Virus record (IMG/VR): IMGVR_UViG_3300048924_000191
Span: 126,001 to 190,000 of that record
Length of the DNA: 64,000 nt
Strand: one strand, 5' to 3'
DNA from: a virus
In this document: one piece after another, positions 1-9,377 of the stretch
Layout of the letters: each line of letters begins with the position of its first letter
Numbering within the stretch: the first letter of the stretch is position 1
Position numbers and translations under genes: made by a program
Notes under the pieces: generated by a model
Told to the model about the DNA's origin: nothing
The model's database searches: none
What the model saw: only the letters and a program-made list of their open reading frames with translations

Positions 1-26
1 TTCCCATTCTCCAAGGACGTGTGTTC

Positions 27-1286
27 ATGAGCATCACGGGCGATCTGTCTCGGCGTTCCATCCAGCAATCTCAACAACTGTACCGCGACAATGCTGTCGC
101 ACTAGGCAATGATGCTCTTACCGCCGAGATGGCGTCTTTCGAACACCTCCTTGATCGTCACCGCCGTGTGACTGAAGCGATGCGTTCGGTCGAAGACCTG
201 ACTCGGATGTTCTTCAGTCAGCACCGTCTCGGTGTACCGATCGAACAAGCCAAGATGTACGAGTTCTCGGTCGAGTCGATTATCCGCGCCACTGGCGAGG
301 AATTCCCACACGACATGCACGAACTCTCTTTCGAGTCGTCTTACGACTACTCGACTGAAGCTGAGTCGAAGGTCGGCAGTTCCCTGAAGAAGGTCGGCGC
401 TTGGTTGATGGAAATCCTCACCAAGATCGCAGAAGGTCTCAAGGGTATCCTCACCAAGTTCACCACTTCCGTTCAAGGCAACAAACGCAAGCTGGAAGAA
501 CGTCTTGCTCAGATGCGTGCCAAGGGCAGTAAGAAAGAAGGTGGCGAGAAGGACGACAAGGAACCCAAGCCAAGTACCGAGGCTAAGGGCCGTGCAATCG
601 AAGTGCCAGACATCAAGATCCTAGGCGGCACTGGCGTACGTGTCGAAAACACCATCGACAAAGCCAACGCCAACACTCGTAAGGGTGGTCAGGATCTGCT
701 GGGTATTGTGCGGGCATGTGGTGAAGCAGCCAAACGCTTCAATCCTTCGCAACACACCAGCAAGGACGGCCTGGATGACTTCATGAAAGACATCATGTTG
801 TCGGTAGGGATGAAGACCGATGGCGGTAATGGTCATCGTGAGTTCCTCATCGTAAACGGTACTGGCGTCGAGATCACCTTCAACCGTAAGTCTGACGCAA
901 CAGTCTCTGCCAAAGCTGGCAAGATCGCTTACGAGAAGAAGTCTGGTGAGATGCCTGGTCTGGATGAGGGCGAAGCCATGAAGTTGCTCGAGCACCTGAT
1001 TGAGTCGTACAACCAGATCGATAGTCTGCGTAAACCGCTCGACACCGTCTCCACCGTCTTTGGTCAATTGGCCAAGTCGATGAACGACGCGTACCGAGCT
1101 ACGCTGAACTCTCTGGCAGGCGCCGATAAGGACGCTGCCGATAAAGCTACTCAATCGAGCCGCGTGTACTCCACTCTGGGCCACGTCATGGCGACTCTGG
1201 GTCAGCTGCCGTCTAACCTGCTGAGTGGCTACCTCCAGGTTCACTACGCCGCCGACAACTACGCCGACAAAGCGTCTCGCGGTTAA
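27..1286 (+). CDS. Internal head protein, S-x-E processed family
   Basis: Predicted internal virion protein of 419 aa. Residues 1-100 are an acidic, helical presumed propeptide. SFES (101-104) and YSTEA (108-112) follow, both fitting the S-x-E cleavage rule known for phiKZ prohead protease substrates. After them comes an amphipathic helix region (about 115-150) and a Lys-rich stretch. The same order recurs in the next two genes and in genes at 11.1-15.3 and 25.9 kb, so these look like paralogs. I chose the ATG at 27 because AAGGA lies 9 bases upstream; a GTG at 21 in frame is too close. Processing and packaging are inferred, not shown. Confidence 0.8.
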   Translation: MSITGDLSRRSIQQSQQLYRDNAVALGNDALTAEMASFEHLLDRHRRVTEAMRSVEDLTRMFFSQHRLGVPIEQAKMYEFSVESIIRATGEEFPHDMHELSFESSYDYSTEAESKVGSSLKKVGAWLMEILTKIAEGLKGILTKFTTSVQGNKRKLEERLAQMRAKGSKKEGGEKDDKEPKPSTEAKGRAIEVPDIKILGGTGVRVENTIDKANANTRKGGQDLLGIVRACGEAAKRFNPSQHTSKDGLDDFMKDIMLSVGMKTDGGNGHREFLIVNGTGVEITFNRKSDATVSAKAGKIAYEKKSGEMPGLDEGEAMKLLEHLIESYNQIDSLRKPLDTVSTVFGQLAKSMNDAYRATLNSLAGADKDAADKATQSSRVYSTLGHVMATLGQLPSNLLSGYLQVHYAADNYADKASRG

Positions 1287-1310
1287 TCACTCCTCATCAA
1301 GGAACAACAC

Positions 1311-2714
1311 ATGAGCACCATTTCTGAAGCACTGGCCAAACGCAACATGGCTGGCGGTACTGGTATCCGCGATACCCTCAGTCTGGAATCGGCCGCAGTG
1401 GACGCACGCGACGAAGTCGTAGGTCACATCGAAGGCCTGCATGAAATCGCCGCACAGATCGCCAAAGAAGGCGAGGATATCACCACCGGCACGTTGCTGG
1501 CGGACAACATCGACACGCTGGTCGATAACACCATCCAGGCTTACAAAGAAGGCGGTGTGGACGAGCGTGGTGCTGACCTGCTGGAAGTATCGATCGAATG
1601 TCTGATCCGTGCAACCAACCTGCCTCTGCATTATCGCGCCGTTGTACCTTCGTTCGAATCTGTTGCGCGACGTGAAGACTACTCGACCGAAGCCGAGAAG
1701 AAGAAAGACGGTTTCCTCTCCCGTCTGTTCACCATGCTGCGTGAAGCGCTGGCACGTCTCGGTTCTATTGTTCGTAGCTTCGTCGCTCGCATGCGCAAAA
1801 CCAGCGGTTCGCTGGAAAGCTACATCAAGTCGGTGAAGGCGCGTGCTGATCGTCTGCAAGGTGCCAGCAAAGGCGGTAAGGTCAAGATCGCCCAACAGGT
1901 GGCGTGGAACATGATCGACTTCGGTGGACATCTGCTGAAACCTGCCGACGCTATCGATCGCAACACCACTGCCTACGCTCGCTTCGTTGCCCAAGTGCAG
2001 AACGATCTCGGCAAGGTGACTCAGGTCGGTAAGCTGTCCACCACTCCTACCGACGCTGATGTCGATAAGTGGGTTAAGGAGCAGGCCGAAGGTCTGGGCG
2101 GTCACTACACCACCGGCCTGCCGCATTTGGTAAACGTGGCCTTCCTGCCGACCTGGAAGTTCAACATCAAGCACACTGCTGGTGTCGGTCGCGAGCACGG
2201 TGCCAACATCAAGAACAACCCGCTGATCGGCGCCAAGGCCGAAGTGTTCATGGAACACCAGGGCACTACCCCTACCGAGGCCGATGCACTGTCGGTGGCG
2301 GAAATCCATGCAACTGTCGACAAGGCTCTGCATGCGCTGTCGAACATCCAGCAAGTCGAGAAGAAAATAGACGCCTGGGTCACCAACAGCGATACCGCTG
2401 TACGCATCCTGACCAACATCTCCAAGTTCTTGGAGAGCAAAGAAATCAAGATGCCTGGCCACGACGATACCGTCCGCGCCATCAAGTCGCTCATGGCGGC
2501 GAACAACCTCTACTCCCAGGCATACACCCTGACGCTGCCGCACGCGATCACCATGATCCGTACCAACGTCTCGTTCGCCGACCGCTGCATCAGTCTGATC
2601 TCTCACGGCGAGCTCAAAGAAGTGAATGCCAACCAACACAAACTCCTGGGTCACTCCCCAGCGGCCAAGGCCGAGCCTGAGCACGAGTACGCCCACTTCG
2701 AGCCGGTTCACTGA
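1311..2714 (+). CDS. Internal head protein, S-x-E processed family
   Basis: 467-aa paralog of the preceding gene, 24 bases downstream with its own AAGGAA ribosome site. SFES is at 114-117 and DYSTEAE at 123-129, followed by a basic amphipathic segment (about 130-165) rich in Leu, Arg and Ala. Cleavage at either S-x-E site would remove an acidic N-terminal propeptide and leave a basic mature protein, as in phiKZ inner-body proteins. The C-terminal half has no recognised domain. Co-orientation and short spacing suggest one transcript with its neighbours. Confidence 0.8.
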   Translation: MSTISEALAKRNMAGGTGIRDTLSLESAAVDARDEVVGHIEGLHEIAAQIAKEGEDITTGTLLADNIDTLVDNTIQAYKEGGVDERGADLLEVSIECLIRATNLPLHYRAVVPSFESVARREDYSTEAEKKKDGFLSRLFTMLREALARLGSIVRSFVARMRKTSGSLESYIKSVKARADRLQGASKGGKVKIAQQVAWNMIDFGGHLLKPADAIDRNTTAYARFVAQVQNDLGKVTQVGKLSTTPTDADVDKWVKEQAEGLGGHYTTGLPHLVNVAFLPTWKFNIKHTAGVGREHGANIKNNPLIGAKAEVFMEHQGTTPTEADALSVAEIHATVDKALHALSNIQQVEKKIDAWVTNSDTAVRILTNISKFLESKEIKMPGHDDTVRAIKSLMAANNLYSQAYTLTLPHAITMIRTNVSFADRCISLISHGELKEVNANQHKLLGHSPAAKAEPEHEYAHFEPVH

Positions 2715-2729
2715 TAGGAAGGTTCTCCA

Positions 2730-4004
2730 ATGAACGTACATGAAGATGCATTGCAAGAAGCCATCGCCGCTGCTGCGCTGGCCGACACTCCCACCGAAGC
2801 GGTGGATGCCGAGCTGACCGCCAGTACCGATGACCTCAACGCAGCGTCCGAAGAATTGGGCGCCATGTCCCGTCAGGTGGAAAACGTTGGTGGTCTGCAC
2901 GAATCGATGGAGTCGTTTGTATTCGGCTTCATGGACCGTGTACCTGAAGGTGAGTGGGACGGTCGTGTCTCTCGTCAGTACCGCGTCGGTATCAACGCCC
3001 TGATGAATGCACATGGCTACACGACCAAACCCGACGCCATCTCCGCGTCGTTCGAATCGGCTGGCGTCAGTCAGACCAACGATGAGAACCGCAAAGAGAA
3101 CAAGGACAAAGCCACCGGTCTGCTGGGTCGTCTCTGGGACGCTTTGAAAGCTGCGCTGGCTTCGCTGGGCAAGATCATCGTTAGCTTCGGGTCGAAGATC
3201 ATCAATAACGGGTTCGTGGTGAGTAAGGCGGCTAAAAGCCTGCGTAACTCCCTCACCGTTCTGAAGGACGAAGTTCCTTCTGGTGACTTCGAAGGTAAAC
3301 CGGCCTGGGGTGTCTACTACCAGACCAAAGACGGTGCCGCTTCCAGTGCCTCCAGCATCGTTCACGAAACGCCGCTGGAAGTCAATACCCTGCTGGGTGG
3401 TTGGGACGCTTCGTTCAAGTCGCAGATCCGTCTGCTGGCTTTCCCTGGTCACACCGACGCTTCGGCTACTGTGGGTGGGGTGAAGAAGTTCAAGATCTCC
3501 GGCGGTATTGCGCTCGAGGTCGAATACGTCGACGAGCACCTGAAGGGCACTGGTAACAAACTGGCCGAAGCAACCATCAAGGTCAGCAAGGCTGAGTTCC
3601 CAACCGGCAAGATCCCTTACCTGAGTAAGGCCGAGATGCACAAGGTCGCGGATGCAATGGACAGCGCTGCGACCAGCATGAAGAACATGGCCGAACAAGG
3701 TAAGCCGATCGAACAGGAAATCGAGAAGCTGCTAGGCGAACTGAAGAAGCGTACCGGCGACTTCAAGGTCACTGCCAAGGCTGGTGTCGAGAAAGGTTCC
3801 GACGTCCCTGCTCTGGCGAAGAGCGGTAAAGACCAGGTGGCGATCGTGCGCAAGATGATCAGCCGCTACCCAATGGCCATGCAGGTGCTGGCACCTCAAG
3901 TGGCTCTGGTGGCAATGAATGCATGGCGTCACTGCCAAGCGTCCATCGGTAAGGCTCGCAAAGGTAAGAGCGACGACAAGGAAGGAATGCCTGTCGGCGC
4001 GTAA
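2730..4004 (+). CDS. Internal head protein, S-x-E processed family
   Basis: 424-aa third member of the tandem family. The acidic N-terminus (1-105) ends in ASFES (106-110), an S-x-E site. Unlike its two neighbours it lacks the second STEA site and has a polar N/K/E stretch there instead. An amphipathic helix (about 128-150, GLLGRLWDALKAALASLG) follows and matches the neighbours in position. The C-terminus is lysine-rich. The ATG at 2730 follows AGGAAGG. Paralogy is judged from architecture; pairwise identity looks low. Confidence 0.78.
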   Translation: MNVHEDALQEAIAAAALADTPTEAVDAELTASTDDLNAASEELGAMSRQVENVGGLHESMESFVFGFMDRVPEGEWDGRVSRQYRVGINALMNAHGYTTKPDAISASFESAGVSQTNDENRKENKDKATGLLGRLWDALKAALASLGKIIVSFGSKIINNGFVVSKAAKSLRNSLTVLKDEVPSGDFEGKPAWGVYYQTKDGAASSASSIVHETPLEVNTLLGGWDASFKSQIRLLAFPGHTDASATVGGVKKFKISGGIALEVEYVDEHLKGTGNKLAEATIKVSKAEFPTGKIPYLSKAEMHKVADAMDSAATSMKNMAEQGKPIEQEIEKLLGELKKRTGDFKVTAKAGVEKGSDVPALAKSGKDQVAIVRKMISRYPMAMQVLAPQVALVAMNAWRHCQASIGKARKGKSDDKEGMPVGA

Positions 4005-4009
4005 GCAGC

Positions 4010-4053
4010 AAAAAAAAAGAAGTGTACAGCAGGAGGCTCACGCCTCCTGCTGT
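4010..4053 (-). terminator. Intrinsic terminator, minus strand
   Basis: A perfect 12-bp stem (4026-4037 with 4042-4053) has a 4-base loop. Read on the minus strand it is followed by TTCT then a run of nine T (4018-4010). The hairpin overlaps the last codons of the gene ending at 4038. On the plus strand no U-tract follows the stem, so it serves the minus-strand operon. Confidence 0.85.
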
Positions 4054-4529
4054 ATGCCGTCGTAGTTCTGAACTGAATACTTGGCGTGGTCTGGTAGTAG
4101 TACGCTATCGGCCCTCATCCCCCGATACACAGGATCGATGATCGATACGTACACGCGACCATCGCACAGACCTCGCTGAATCAGAATGTCTGCAACAGCG
4201 CCGATCACTTCACCCACCGTGAAATCCAACGTGTGTCGCCAGTTGGCTACGATGTCGTAGGTAGTGCCGTCATGCTCAGCAGAACCGATGATCAGATCCT
4301 GGGTCGGAAAGGTTGCAGACTCCAGAAGGATCTCTCTGGCGTATCGACTTTCCGAAAGCGGTAGGAGTGTCTTCTTGCGAAGAGACCCCGGCGCTCGTTT
4401 GGCAAGGTTGGCGGCTACTTGCTGGATCGTGTGGTTATCGTCATGCAGAAGCGTGGCGATTGCGAGGGTGGTGAAGATGTCTTCTCGTATTGCCCGGGCT
4501 TGGGTTCCTGGTGTATTGTCATTGGTCAC
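4038..4529 (-). CDS. Hypothetical protein
   Basis: 163-aa protein of unknown function, last gene of the minus-strand run that starts near 5524. It starts at GTG with AAGGAGAG seven bases upstream. No signal peptide, membrane segment or known motif is visible. The N-terminal half is helical and the C-terminal half has beta-like segments. Its last eight codons form one arm of the terminator hairpin, and they contain the GACGGCATA element that precedes other terminators here. Confidence 0.7.
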   Translation of the reverse strand: MTNDNTPGTQARAIREDIFTTLAIATLLHDDNHTIQQVAANLAKRAPGSLRKKTLLPLSESRYAREILLESATFPTQDLIIGSAEHDGTTYDIVANWRHTLDFTVGEVIGAVADILIQRGLCDGRVYVSIIDPVYRGMRADSVLLPDHAKYSVQNYDGIQQEA

Positions 4530-4538
4530 GGACTCTCC

Positions 4539-4775
4539 TTAGATACGTTCTGTTGGTACGCGCAAACGCACATCCCCTATCTGAAGTGTGAGGATAGGCG
4601 CTGCGTGGTGGTGTTGGATATTGCGGGCCTTCAAGGCCTCCATGAGTAAAGACAGCGGATTGCCATTCGCTAGCCAACATTGGATCGACAGCGAGATGAG
4701 CATGGGTGCATCAGGATCGTTAGTGCTTAGAATCGCGTCGATATCGTCCAACAGTTTTCTTGCGCAAGGGTGCAT
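4539..4775 (-). CDS. Small hypothetical protein
   Basis: 78-aa protein. A longer reading is open to 4838, but the ATG at 4775 has a strong AAGGAGGC site just upstream and is preferred. It overlaps the 3' end of the preceding gene by 56 bases in another frame, which suggests coupled translation. The product is helical with no recognised motif. Confidence 0.65.
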   Translation of the reverse strand: MHPCARKLLDDIDAILSTNDPDAPMLISLSIQCWLANGNPLSLLMEALKARNIQHHHAAPILTLQIGDVRLRVPTERI

Positions 4776-5415
4776 AGATCGCCTCCTTAGCCAGAACCAG
4801 ATCGGATTTCTTCGCGCGGACAGTGATTCCGATATCAAGCTTCGGATACTGACCTTTGAGGTATTGCGTTATTGCTTGAGTAAGGATGTCGTCAAGGTCA
4901 TCCGGAATGGGGTAATCCGGTGGGCCGATCAGATCCAGCACTATTTGCTCGGATAATGCTTCATCGTCGAGGAAGATTCTGACTTGCGCCAGCGTGTCGC
5001 CTTGATCGATCTTCAGCAGGTGGAGATCCCCAGCTCGACATTCGATGCTGAGATAAAGGTCATTCACTTCCCGTGCCAACGCCCGGAGCATTTCATGTCT
5101 GGAGTTGTACGTGTAGCGCCCAGCCTCCTGTAACGCTCTGGAAGCCCTTCCTCGCTCTCCTACGTCCAAGATGCATGCATCTGCTTTCCAGACGTAACCT
5201 CGCTCTAAAACGAGCTCACAGAAGCGTTTAGAGACATCTTCTGACATGATGATGCCTTCACCCCGCACTTCCTCCATTACAGCGTGGTAATCGAAAGCTT
5301 CCACCGCGATAAACGATTGTGTTTCCAACTTGCCTTCCGGTGACGTAAGCGTCACGTAGAAGATATTACCCACTCCTACCTTTGACAACCCTGGACTCAG
5401 GCTGGTTGTGTTCAT
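4720..5415 (-). CDS. Hypothetical protein
   Basis: 231-aa protein, first gene of a three-gene run. The ATG at 5415 has GAGG 9 bases upstream; a TTG at 5430 in frame lacks a site. The N-terminus looks beta-rich (GNIFYVTLTSPEGKL) and the rest mixed alpha/beta. No family is recognised. A copy of the recurrent promoter-like element lies 97 bases upstream (5513-5524). Confidence 0.7.
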   Translation of the reverse strand: MNTTSLSPGLSKVGVGNIFYVTLTSPEGKLETQSFIAVEAFDYHAVMEEVRGEGIIMSEDVSKRFCELVLERGYVWKADACILDVGERGRASRALQEAGRYTYNSRHEMLRALAREVNDLYLSIECRAGDLHLLKIDQGDTLAQVRIFLDDEALSEQIVLDLIGPPDYPIPDDLDDILTQAITQYLKGQYPKLDIGITVRAKKSDLVLAKEAIYAPLRKKTVGRYRRDSKH

Positions 5416-5512
5416 GTCGTTTGACCTCAATTCGAATAAACATCAAACTGTTCCTTTCACCGAGGTGGAAGTGACGGGTCGAATCCGAAGACTCAACCCA
5501 TTAATCACTTCT

Positions 5513-5524
5513 GTAATGTATCAC
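5513..5524 (-). promoter_or_regulatory. Putative phage promoter element
   Basis: Minus-strand GTGATACATTAC, the best match to an element found seven times in intergenic regions of this window. It lies just past the stop of the 473-aa gene and points at the three-gene run starting at 5415. Confidence 0.55.
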
Positions 5525-5525
5525 T

Positions 5526-6947
5526 TTAATTGACTTGGATCGTGGAGATCTCAGGTAGTGCCGAAACCTCTCCGCCTGCTTGCAGGTACTTCTGGAACTC
5601 AGGGGATGAACGATCTACTGCGATCACCAACGACGACTTGGCGCGTGCACGATCACCCACCATACCCGTACCCTCAACTTCGAGTGAGGAGATCTGGTGA
5701 CGTACCACGCCTGGGAGCGTTTGGATCTCGTTGTTGTACTCGTAGATGATCTCGGTAGGCATCCCCGGGATGATCTTCGATGGATCACTGCGCAACCATG
5801 TCACGATCACTGAAGCACAACCACGCTTAGCCATCTTACTGGCTTCGAGGTAGACGTTGTCGGTCACCTTGGTCTTGGCCACACGCATGAGGTTCGACCC
5901 ATCCCCAACGACAGTCGTTGCAAACTCACTGTTGTTCTTGGAACGGGAAGCGACCATCTTGTTGTTGCCGACCTGGACTGGTGCGTTCAACACCTGAGAC
6001 GCCATCTGGAACCGAACCCCGTTACCTTCGGTGTTCAGCTTATCCAGCGTATCGTCCACTACCTTAGCCATACCGGCGGCATAGATCGTGAGGGTCCGCT
6101 CGGTGTCTCGCCAAGTACGGTCGATCATCTGTGAGTTCTTGTTAGGTGACATGATCACCTGCAAGACCCGCGGAGCTTTATCGAACCGCGTGGTGTCGTA
6201 CACCGGGAAGATGTAGACGATCCGATTCTTGATGAAGAACCCAAGGCCTGTCGAGTAGATCCCACCCTGCTTGTTCTGAATGTGGTCAGGCAAGTCAGGC
6301 AACATCGTGCCGTCAGGCACAATCACAAACGGCCTTGACGTCTTGTTGTTCGGAGTCACCACGTCCACTCGTTGGATGGTTTCGTCCTTACCGAGACGCA
6401 GCGCTTGAGTGGCCCTGTTCATCAAGGTCTCGAGCACCACGTACGGCGGAACGACTTCACCGATCACACCGGTAGATTGCTTGCGCAGTTGGCTGATGGC
6501 AGCCTCCTCCAGATAGAAGGTAACAGCACGCATCGAAGTGCGGTTAGCCGTCTCCTTGTCTTGGAGGGTGATATCGTTACCTACTTCCGCAGGAGACTCG
6601 GTATCGTCGCCCAAATACGCTTTGTAGGTCCTGGTCTCAACAGCAGCATCGGGAATCACATCTCCCATCTCTGTCATTGGAGAACGCAGTACCGTGATCT
6701 TCAGGTCATCCTGAAAAGGCGCCACGTCTTGGAGAAGATCGCCCGCTCCAAGATAGATCACGATCGTTGCGCTCTCGAACCATGCAGACGTGAAGTCCTC
6801 ATCGGAATCCAACCGCATGGTCTTGAGGGGGAGGATGTCCTTACCGCCAGCGTGAATCAACGACTGGAACTTCCAGTAAGGACTACCGGGTGCCGCTGCG
6901 ATCTTGGTCAGCTCCTCCAGGAGTGCGGAGCTTTGAAGATCAGCCAT
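5526..6947 (-). CDS. Probable virion structural protein
   Basis: 473-aa protein with no recognised enzymatic motif. Its start overlaps the end of the upstream gene by 8 bases (GGCAATGGCTGA), so translation is probably coupled. The sequence is a mix of beta-rich segments without membrane helices, typical of a large phage structural protein. It ends a block of co-directional genes (11026 down to 5526) of similar character, which I read as tail or baseplate components. That role comes from context only. Confidence 0.65.
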   Translation of the reverse strand: MADLQSSALLEELTKIAAAPGSPYWKFQSLIHAGGKDILPLKTMRLDSDEDFTSAWFESATIVIYLGAGDLLQDVAPFQDDLKITVLRSPMTEMGDVIPDAAVETRTYKAYLGDDTESPAEVGNDITLQDKETANRTSMRAVTFYLEEAAISQLRKQSTGVIGEVVPPYVVLETLMNRATQALRLGKDETIQRVDVVTPNNKTSRPFVIVPDGTMLPDLPDHIQNKQGGIYSTGLGFFIKNRIVYIFPVYDTTRFDKAPRVLQVIMSPNKNSQMIDRTWRDTERTLTIYAAGMAKVVDDTLDKLNTEGNGVRFQMASQVLNAPVQVGNNKMVASRSKNNSEFATTVVGDGSNLMRVAKTKVTDNVYLEASKMAKRGCASVIVTWLRSDPSKIIPGMPTEIIYEYNNEIQTLPGVVRHQISSLEVEGTGMVGDRARAKSSLVIAVDRSSPEFQKYLQAGGEVSALPEISTIQVN

Positions 6948-7578
6948 TGCCGTATTGCTCCAGGTAACGTTCGATAGCGTCCAGCTTTCTGAGAGGCGCT
7001 GCGGTCACTTCTTCCATCTCCACCTCTGGAGCTTGGAAACCTTCCTGACGCAACTTCTCTTCTTCGGCCATACGCAGCGAATCGGAGAAACGTGGGAACA
7101 TACGCATGCCACGCTTGATGGTCTTCTTGGCACCTGGGTTGTCGACGTCGGTATCGTAGATCTTGACGATCGAGCGAATCTTCATCGCGAACTCCGCAGC
7201 GTCCTTGAAGAACTGTGGATCAGGCGCTTCGTACATCTTGTCGGTACGCATCAGACGCGCATGCAGAGACAAGTGATCGAGGATACGTTTGTAGGCGACA
7301 TGCGCTACCTTCGGGTCCGAGAACCCTACGCTGGCACCTTCAGTGAACAACTCGATCATTTCGAGCACAGTACCCGCTGTTGGGATCATCTGCTCGGTGA
7401 TCCGCGCCATGTCCTGATAACTGCCATCGGACACGATACCCGTCTTCATTCGGCCAGCACGGGCTACGAAGTGAGGGTACGACAGATTGAACAACAGCTC
7501 TTCGGATTTATTCGACAGGTAGTACCACGTGGTACGTTCCACCGGTTGGGTGGGTTTTGGATTGCAGACGGCTCGCAT
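6940..7578 (-). CDS. Probable virion structural protein
   Basis: 212-aa protein. The ATG at 7578 follows GGAG and lies one base past the upstream stop; a longer GTG start at 7599 would overlap the upstream gene. The protein is largely helical, with a charged C-terminal third (KLRQEGFQAPEVEMEEVTAA). It sits between two larger structural-type genes with overlaps on both sides, so it is probably made in stoichiometry with them. No specific family recognised. Confidence 0.65.
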   Translation of the reverse strand: MRAVCNPKPTQPVERTTWYYLSNKSEELLFNLSYPHFVARAGRMKTGIVSDGSYQDMARITEQMIPTAGTVLEMIELFTEGASVGFSDPKVAHVAYKRILDHLSLHARLMRTDKMYEAPDPQFFKDAAEFAMKIRSIVKIYDTDVDNPGAKKTIKRGMRMFPRFSDSLRMAEEEKLRQEGFQAPEVEMEEVTAAPLRKLDAIERYLEQYGNG

Positions 7579-7579
7579 G

Positions 7580-8953
7580 TCAGAGCACTCCAGGGGCACG
7601 TTTAATCAGGTTGATGATGATCGGGATGTAGTAGTAGCGCTCGAGGTTGTTGAACTTCTGAGCGTACTCTGCAAGGTCGGCCAAGTCCTTGAGGTTGATC
7701 GAACGATTACGCAGACGATCGAGAACCATGGACTCCAACATACTCATCTCGCCTTCGTCCTCGTAGAACTCTTTGCTGAAGATGTAGTAGTTGTCGACCA
7801 GTACGCGTTTGATGTACCGCGTGTGATCCGGATGCGTCTCTTCCTCATGCAGGCCGAGTGCAGGGAGGATGTAGTCGATGTCCTTGAACAGGACGTTGGC
7901 CTTGGACGTTTCCACACCGATGTACGGCAACATCTGAGACGTCGACACGCGATACTTCGGATCTTGCGGAGACATCACGTAACGAACGCCACTGTAGTAG
8001 ACGCCGTGCATCAATGGGTGAGAGTAGAAGTTGTTGACGTCGACCAGATTCCACTTCTGAGCGCAGCTGTAGAGCAGCGTGTCATCCTTGTTCAGGATCA
8101 CGTCAACCAGCGACGGCGTTGCGGAATACAGGTCATCCCCCACACCCAGCTCAACGACCTTTACGATCGATGGCATGTCGACCACCGAGATCATCCGTTT
8201 CACGAACCGGGTGATGTTCGGGTCGTACGCTGGTGTACCGGCTTCCCTTGTACCAGGCATGATGAAGGTCATGAACTGATCGTCGAAGAAGTCACGGAAG
8301 TACGTGCCCATCAAACGACGGTGGGCGCGCTCGAGGCGCTTCATGACGTCCACGTCTTCGTTGGTCAGCAGACACTTCAAACCGTTCCGGAAGTTCTCCC
8401 GGTCGAAGAACGCGGTTTCCACCACAGAACGCTGGAGAGTAGCAAGACCTTCTTTGTCCAACCACTTCTGTGCTTTAAGCGTTACCCGATAACCAGACTC
8501 CTCAAAAGGACTCAGACGCTCAGGGTTGTTGATCTGGAACAGTACGTTGCGCCACGATCCGAGTTGACCGACGAAGATATCGCCAGATTGTGGTACCAAC
8601 CCAGGGATGCCGTACACGACAGCATCAGCCGTGGTATTGAACCCGTTGGTATCGGAAGTGTTCTGTTTGTGGTTGAGTTGACCGTCAACAATCAACTCGA
8701 ATCCACGAATCACGCGGCGTTGACCGTAGATGACTGGGATGTCGGCTTGATACGACGCAGCAGCGCTATCACGGCGCTGATGCATTTGGTAATAGTCGCC
8801 AGGAAGCTTCGAACCACTGTAGAAAGTGGCGAGGCTGTCGTAGCCTTCTTTGCGAGTATCGACTACGGGGGAGTCGTACTGCTGATCGGCGATCTGGAGC
8901 GTGGGTTCTGGAAGATCTTGTGGTTGATCTTCGTCTTCAATAAACGCAGGCAT
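7580..8953 (-). CDS. Probable virion structural protein
   Basis: 457-aa protein, first of three tightly linked genes. It starts at an ATG after GAGGG. The acidic N-terminus (MPAFIEDEDQPQDLPEP) is followed by a beta-rich region and then a helical C-terminal half. No catalytic motif or membrane segment is visible. Its size and company suggest a baseplate or tail component. The gap upstream (8954-9050) holds the terminator of the next transcription unit. Confidence 0.62.
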   Translation of the reverse strand: MPAFIEDEDQPQDLPEPTLQIADQQYDSPVVDTRKEGYDSLATFYSGSKLPGDYYQMHQRRDSAAASYQADIPVIYGQRRVIRGFELIVDGQLNHKQNTSDTNGFNTTADAVVYGIPGLVPQSGDIFVGQLGSWRNVLFQINNPERLSPFEESGYRVTLKAQKWLDKEGLATLQRSVVETAFFDRENFRNGLKCLLTNEDVDVMKRLERAHRRLMGTYFRDFFDDQFMTFIMPGTREAGTPAYDPNITRFVKRMISVVDMPSIVKVVELGVGDDLYSATPSLVDVILNKDDTLLYSCAQKWNLVDVNNFYSHPLMHGVYYSGVRYVMSPQDPKYRVSTSQMLPYIGVETSKANVLFKDIDYILPALGLHEEETHPDHTRYIKRVLVDNYYIFSKEFYEDEGEMSMLESMVLDRLRNRSINLKDLADLAEYAQKFNNLERYYYIPIIINLIKRAPGVL

Positions 8954-9001
8954 GAAAGTACCCTCGGTTGGAAATGCTCATACCACTCGACCTAAATTGA
9001 A

Positions 9002-9044
9002 CAAAAAAAAAGAAAGGGACTGGATGAGCCGAAGCCCACCCAGT
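9002..9044 (-). terminator. Intrinsic terminator, minus strand
   Basis: An 11-bp stem with two G-T pairs (9019-9029 with 9034-9044) is closed on the minus strand by a TTCG tetraloop. CCTTTC and a run of nine T follow. It lies just after the stop of the 93-aa membrane protein gene. Confidence 0.85.
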
Positions 9045-9050
9045 CGTCCG

Positions 9051-9332
9051 TTAACGATGACGGTTTGTTTCAGTGTGGATCATGTCCACTAGCAATACAC
9101 CACAGGCTGTAGGTCCAACCAGCCAGGACGATCCAAGATCAAACAACACTACAAAGCCCGCGTAGACAGCAGCAAAAGCACTGATGCTGGTGGCGTGGAA
9201 GATGTACTGGTGCGATATCTCAGCGGTTCGACCCTTCCTGAATCTACCCAGTCGACGATAGGCTACGAGCAACACCAACAGTGCGCCTAACGTAGCCGAG
9301 AGATCAATGTACCAAAATACATCACGAGTCAT
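9051..9332 (-). CDS. Small three-helix membrane protein, holin candidate
   Basis: 93 aa with three hydrophobic segments at roughly residues 10-25 (SATLGALLVLLVAY), 49-65 (SISAFAAVYAGFVVLF) and 70-83 (WLVGPTACGVLLVDM). A basic RRLGRFRKGR loop lies between the first two. Three helices in about 90 residues is the usual layout of class I holins, but no lysis gene is nearby, so this is only a candidate. The gene is a single-gene unit with its own promoter-like element (9366-9377) and its own terminator. The ATG follows AGGACT. Confidence 0.6.
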   Translation of the reverse strand: MTRDVFWYIDLSATLGALLVLLVAYRRLGRFRKGRTAEISHQYIFHATSISAFAAVYAGFVVLFDLGSSWLVGPTACGVLLVDMIHTETNRHR

Positions 9333-9365
9333 GGCTTAGTCCTTGTCAAGTTTCATGACAAGTGA

Positions 9366-9377
9366 GTAATGTGTCAT
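9366..9377 (-). promoter_or_regulatory. Putative phage promoter element
   Basis: Minus-strand ATGACACATTAC, 33 bases upstream of the ATG of the membrane protein gene. It is a two-base variant of the GTGATACATTAC element. Confidence 0.5.

Noticed and set aside
1287-3698. 803-codon open frame antisense to head protein genes
   Set aside because: Strong codon bias of the plus-strand genes leaves few antisense stops. There is no ribosome site, and the product is Val/Gly/His/Arg-rich without protein-like pattern. The plus-strand genes have good starts and shared motifs.
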